From positions 1-64,000 of the forward strand of contig URFH01000007.1 in the NCBI GenBank assembly GCA_900547155.1: a DNA stretch of 64,000 bases, written 5' to 3'. Positions 60,705 to 64,000 of the stretch are shown piece after piece; the first letter of the stretch is position 1; every line of letters begins with the position of its first letter. The notes beneath the pieces are model-generated. The model did not search any database. It was not told the DNA's origin and saw only the letters and a program-made list of their open reading frames with translations. This DNA is from an uncultured bacterium (GTDB lineage Bacteria > Cyanobacteriota > Vampirovibrionia > Gastranaerophilales > Gastranaerophilaceae). The position numbers and the translations under genes are program-made.

Positions 60705-62819
60705 ATGAACTTAGGCGGTTTAGCAAGCTTACTTAAGAATAACGATATATTGATGGCAATAGGTATTGTCATTATCGTTGTCATGATGATTATTCCGCTT
60801 CCTCCCATGGCTTTGGATATTTTGCTTACGCTTAATATATCTCTTTCCGTAATAATTTTGCTCGTATGTTTGTTTGTAAAAGAGCCTCTGGAGTATTCTT
60901 CTTTCCCGATTATACTTCTTGTTGCCACAATTTTTCGTCTCGGTCTAAACATCAGCTCAACAAGGCTCATTTTGCTAAACGGCTCTGCGGGTGAGGTTAT
61001 TCATTCATTCGGACAATTTGTTGTCGGCGGCAACTACATTGTCGGGTTCATTATTTTTATCCTGCTTGTTGTTATCAACTTTATGGTAATCACAGGCGGT
61101 GCAACAAGGGTTGCAGAAGTATCAGCAAGGTTCACGTTAGACTCTATGCCCGGTAAACAGTTGTCTATTGACGCTGACCTTAACTCGGGGCTTATCAACG
61201 AGGAACAGGCAAAAGCAAGAAGACGTAAACTCGAGAGAGAAGCGGATTTTTACGGTACCATGGACGGTGCTTCAAAGTTTGTAAAAGGTGATGCCACAGC
61301 GGGTATCATCATCACGGTGGTGAACATTTTTGCCGGTATTGTTATTGGTTTGTGGCAGCTCAAGATGGACATTATGACAGCCTTGAGCACTTTTACAATC
61401 CTGACAGTAGGGGATGGTCTTGTTTCTCAATTGCCTGCACTTTTGATTTCTTTCTCCACAGGTTTGATTGTGTCCCGTGCAAGCGGCCAGGAAGAGTCTT
61501 TGAGCGACGATATCAAAAAAGAAATGTTCTCAAACCCCATGGTGCTTGGTATTGTTTCTGTACTTTTGTTCTTATTGGGTATGGTGCCCGGTATGCCTAC
61601 TATTCCGTTTTTGCTTGTAGCTGCTTCACTCGGGTGGATGGCATTTAAAAAAGACAAAGCGGACAAAGTGCAAAAAGTCGAAGAAGCAAAAGCAGCGGAA
61701 GAAGCAAAAAAAGAAGAAGCCGGCCTCGGCAAAGTTGCCAAGAAAAAGAAAAAAGCTACAAGAGAAAGTGTCATGGAGCTTTTAAACGTAGAAACTATCG
61801 AGATGGAAATAGGATATCGTCTTGTGCCTTTGCTTGATGTTGAGCAGGGCGGTGATTTGCTCGAAAGAATTGCACAAATAAGACGACAAACTGCATTAGA
61901 TTTAGGTATTGTGCTTCCATCCATACGTGTTAGAGACAATTTGCAATTGCCTCCAAACACTTATCAAATCAAATTAAAGGGTGTGCCTATAGAATCCGGA
62001 GAGGTATATCCTGACAGAAGCCTTGCCATGAATGCAGGCGGTTCTGACAACGACCTTGGAATTAACGGTATCAGTGCAATTGAACCCGCATTCGGTCTGC
62101 CGGCAATCTGGGTTGAAGAAAAAGATAAAGAAATTGCAGAAACTTACGGCTACACTGTTGTGAGCCCGTCTGCCGTTATTTCTACCCACCTGACGGAAGT
62201 TATCAAAAAGAATTCCGCAGAGATTGTATCGCGTGCAGATATACAGCAGCTTATCGATAATTTGAAAAAAGAAGTTTCGGAAGAATACGTAAGCGACTTG
62301 ATGAAAGACCTTACCGTGGCAGAGGTTCAGCAGATTGTGTACAACCTGTTAAAGGAAAGAGTATCCGTAAGAGACCTCAAGACAATTCTGGAGGTATTGA
62401 GCTTGCAATCACGCGTAAGCAAAAATGCAGATTATCTGACAGAACAGGTCAGACAGGCGTTATCAAGAAGTATTTGCAAACAGAATCTGGCAGATACAGG
62501 CGAGCTTCTGGCTGTTACGCTTGCGCCTGAAGTCGAAAACACCATTGCACAGGGTGTCAGCCCTGACGGCTCCAGCCTGACTCTTGACCCTGAATTTACA
62601 AGAAAGCTGTTGGACAACCTCAATTACGAGCTTGAGCGTGCTATTTCATCATCCGGCAACCAGCCTGTATTATTGTGCTCTTCACCCATAAGGCTTCCTT
62701 TTAGAAGATTAATAGAAAGAACATACCCACAAATTGCGGTTATGTCGTATAATGAAATCAGTAACAATGTGAAAGCTAAATCAATAGGCGTAATCAGGGT
62801 TACTGCTGCAAATGTTTAA
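60705..62819 (+). CDS. flhA: Flagellar export apparatus protein FlhA
   Basis: FlhA is the membrane gate of the flagellar type III export machine. Seven to eight N-terminal membrane helices include VIIVVMMIIPLPPMALDILL and VGGNYIVGFIIFILLVVINF; the conserved KFVKGDATAGIIITVVN and SARFTLDSMPGKQ follow, then a linker rich in Lys/Ala/Glu and the C-terminal cytosolic part (YQIKLKGVPIESG). About 704 aa is normal. The ATG 60705 is chosen; a TTG at 60678 would add nine residues, and neither has a strong ribosome site. Confidence 0.94.
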   Translation: MNLGGLASLLKNNDILMAIGIVIIVVMMIIPLPPMALDILLTLNISLSVIILLVCLFVKEPLEYSSFPIILLVATIFRLGLNISSTRLILLNGSAGEVIHSFGQFVVGGNYIVGFIIFILLVVINFMVITGGATRVAEVSARFTLDSMPGKQLSIDADLNSGLINEEQAKARRRKLEREADFYGTMDGASKFVKGDATAGIIITVVNIFAGIVIGLWQLKMDIMTALSTFTILTVGDGLVSQLPALLISFSTGLIVSRASGQEESLSDDIKKEMFSNPMVLGIVSVLLFLLGMVPGMPTIPFLLVAASLGWMAFKKDKADKVQKVEEAKAAEEAKKEEAGLGKVAKKKKKATRESVMELLNVETIEMEIGYRLVPLLDVEQGGDLLERIAQIRRQTALDLGIVLPSIRVRDNLQLPPNTYQIKLKGVPIESGEVYPDRSLAMNAGGSDNDLGINGISAIEPAFGLPAIWVEEKDKEIAETYGYTVVSPSAVISTHLTEVIKKNSAEIVSRADIQQLIDNLKKEVSEEYVSDLMKDLTVAEVQQIVYNLLKERVSVRDLKTILEVLSLQSRVSKNADYLTEQVRQALSRSICKQNLADTGELLAVTLAPEVENTIAQGVSPDGSSLTLDPEFTRKLLDNLNYELERAISSSGNQPVLLCSSPIRLPFRRLIERTYPQIAVMSYNEISNNVKAKSIGVIRVTAANV

Positions 62820-62844
62820 AAAAATAAGGAAAATATAAAAGAGT

Positions 62845-63453
62845 ATGAAAAAATTATTAAAACTTGAGCAAAAAATATCTATGGTGCCGCAGGATATCAA
62901 AGGTGCACTGTCTTCAAAAATCAAAAAAATCATGGGCAGCTGTATTGATCTGGAAGTAAAAGATGCTGATATGCCTTATTACAAAAAAGGCGACACTGTT
63001 GAAATGTTCACTATCGTGGATGACGGTATGCTGTATTTTAAACCTGTTGTAAAAGAGATTGATGACCTTAATAAAGTTATCAAGGTTGAATTTAACAGAG
63101 AAAAATATGAGCTTTTACAAAGGCGTGAATTTACAAGAATTGATTTTCAAAAAGAATTTACACTCAAAGATGATACAAAAGAATACGTGTGCGAGGGTAT
63201 TGATATTGGAGCAGGCGGCATGAAGTTTGCTACAGAAGCCTCTTTAAATACGTCACAGGACTATCCCATAGAGTTTACGCTGGAAGGCTCTATCCCTATA
63301 CAATGCTTTTTTAAACCCATCCGAGTGGACAGAGAAAAAGGCAAAAGCACAAAAAATATTGTATCCGGACGATTTATTGCTTTAAAAAATATTGATAAAA
63401 TAGCAATTGTCCAATTCTGTTTTAAAAAACAAATGGAAAGTACAAACAAATAA
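62845..63453 (+). CDS. PilZ-domain protein, YcgR-like
   Basis: The 202-aa protein has an N-terminal YcgR-N-like beta domain (VPQDIKGALSSKIKK) and a C-terminal PilZ domain with the c-di-GMP motifs RREFTR and DIGAGGMKF. YcgR proteins act as flagellar brakes when bound to c-di-GMP. It follows flhA by 25 bases, probably in one operon, matching the motility role. Confidence 0.88.
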   Translation: MKKLLKLEQKISMVPQDIKGALSSKIKKIMGSCIDLEVKDADMPYYKKGDTVEMFTIVDDGMLYFKPVVKEIDDLNKVIKVEFNREKYELLQRREFTRIDFQKEFTLKDDTKEYVCEGIDIGAGGMKFATEASLNTSQDYPIEFTLEGSIPIQCFFKPIRVDREKGKSTKNIVSGRFIALKNIDKIAIVQFCFKKQMESTNK

Positions 63454-63470
63454 GAAGAACCTGATTAACA

Positions 63471-63710
63471 ATGGCAGCAAACGGAATTAAGTATGCATAT
63501 AAATTGGGAGGCTTGGCAGCGAGCCTTACGGTATTTTTATGCAGTGCGCTTATTTTCCTTAACAATCAGGGGCATATGAATATCAACACCTTGATTTATG
63601 CTCTTGGCATTATTGTTCCGGCCGGGCTTGTTGTGGGTTATCTCGGGTTTCAAATAGGCAAAATATTTGATTCCGCTAAAAAGAAAAAGAAGTTAAGCAA
63701 ATTTAAATAA
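63471..63710 (+). CDS. Small unknown membrane protein
   Basis: The 79-aa protein has two hydrophobic segments (AASLTVFLCSALIFL and LIYALGIIVPAGLVVGYLGF) and a Lys-rich C-terminus. Function unknown; it lies between the PilZ gene and the sensor gene, so a motility-linked role is possible. Confidence 0.7.
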   Translation: MAANGIKYAYKLGGLAASLTVFLCSALIFLNNQGHMNINTLIYALGIIVPAGLVVGYLGFQIGKIFDSAKKKKKLSKFK

Positions 63711-63723
63711 TGAAGTGAGAAAT

Positions 63724-64000
63724 ATGAGTTTTTTGGGTAAAAATTTCAGGACAAAATTGAGTACACAATTTGCGGCATTTACAACAATGCTTATTGCAAT
63801 AACGGTATTTTGTATAGCGTGGTATTCTATAGCTACTGTTAACAACCTTGCTACACAAATCACCGCGCAGTCAAAAGACTTGAATGATTCTATTTCTATT
63901 ACACTTTTTCAGCGTTTGGGAGAGCTTATCTCTGCAGAAGACTACAAGGAGCTTGATTCTGCAGCTCAAAAAATGGTAGACAGCAACATAGTAGCAACGG
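63724..64000 (+). CDS. Membrane sensor or receptor, truncated by the window end
   Basis: Ninety-two residues are visible: an N-terminal membrane helix (FAAFTTMLIAITVFCIAWYS) followed by an extracytoplasmic helical region (NNLATQITAQSKDLNDSISI). The layout suits a chemoreceptor, histidine kinase or c-di-GMP enzyme; the rest lies beyond the window. It starts 13 bases after the small membrane protein gene. Confidence 0.6.
   Translation, partial: MSFLGKNFRTKLSTQFAAFTTMLIAITVFCIAWYSIATVNNLATQITAQSKDLNDSISITLFQRLGELISAEDYKELDSAAQKMVDSNIVAT

Noticed and set aside
1-64000. CRISPR arrays, transposases and prophage genes
   Set aside because: I looked for regularly spaced repeats, DDE/IS-type proteins and phage structural genes and saw none; the repeats present are isolated palindromes or pairs.

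Overview
The window reads as chromosomal DNA of a low-GC diderm bacterium. My best guess is a non-photosynthetic relative of Cyanobacteria (Melainabacteria/Vampirovibrionia, gut Gastranaerophilales type). This is inferred from gene content, without any search: prepilins with an AFTLAEAL-type N-terminus, an LdpA-like Fe-S protein otherwise known from cyanobacteria, outer-membrane genes (MlaA, AsmA, heptosyltransferase-like GT9), a membrane pyrophosphatase, and FlhA/PilZ motility genes.

Layout. 1-4.1 kb: a minus-strand operon of glgC, a thioredoxin-fold protein and two prepilin-like proteins, flanked by two copies of a 79-bp direct repeat. 4.2-8.3 kb: a radical-SAM-like protein without its cluster cysteines, a DxDGDGxxD-motif protein, and an anti-sigma/ECF sigma/Spy-like envelope-stress module with an ECF-type promoter. 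8.4-12.3 kb: ald, pyrF, an unknown gene and tsaD on the minus strand. 12.4-16.3 kb: a GGDEF/HD-GYP protein, a small membrane protein behind a consensus sigma-70 promoter, and a coiled-coil protein. 16.3-24.1 kb: a minus-strand run with a MotA/MotB-like pair resembling ZorAB, the LdpA-like protein, DedA, a third prepilin-like protein, a PHP phosphoesterase, a YmdB-like phosphodiesterase and RNase Y. 24.2-30.3 kb: a CCA-adding-enzyme family protein, tRNA-Gly, a DNA ligase with a signal peptide, and an M16 peptidase. 30.4-33.2 kb: an AT-rich accessory patch with a duplicated promoter segment, two paralogous membrane proteins and a divergent toxin-like gene. 33.3-39.9 kb: the pyrophosphatase, MarC, tsaB-tsaE, an exported protein, trxB and an XRE regulator. 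39.9-49.1 kb: an envelope glycan operon in which three proteins share one C-terminal domain, followed by a giant AsmA protein and two more glycosyltransferases. 49.3-53.3 kb: an MlaA-hydrolase fusion, a kinase-like protein and three tRNAs (Tyr, Thr, Thr). 53.4-64 kb: an unknown gene, a zinc-ribbon protein, a formyltransferase, a second M16 peptidase, a hybrid-cluster-protein homologue lacking its cluster ligands, an MBL hydrolase, flhA, a PilZ protein, a small membrane protein and a truncated membrane sensor.

How the genes may work together. Three t6A genes (tsaD, tsaB, tsaE) are present. Cyclic-di-GMP turnover (GGDEF/HD-GYP) and reading (PilZ next to flhA) suggest control of motility. The envelope is well represented: glycan synthesis, AsmA, MlaA, envelope stress control and several exported proteins. 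The parts most worth following up are the two Fe-S enzyme homologues stripped of their ligands, the toxin-immunity-like patch, the exported DNA ligase, the orphan ZorAB-like motor, the shared glycan C-terminal domain, and the MlaA-hydrolase fusion. Start codons were moved from the longest ORF where a Shine-Dalgarno or promoter argued for it, and each such case is stated.
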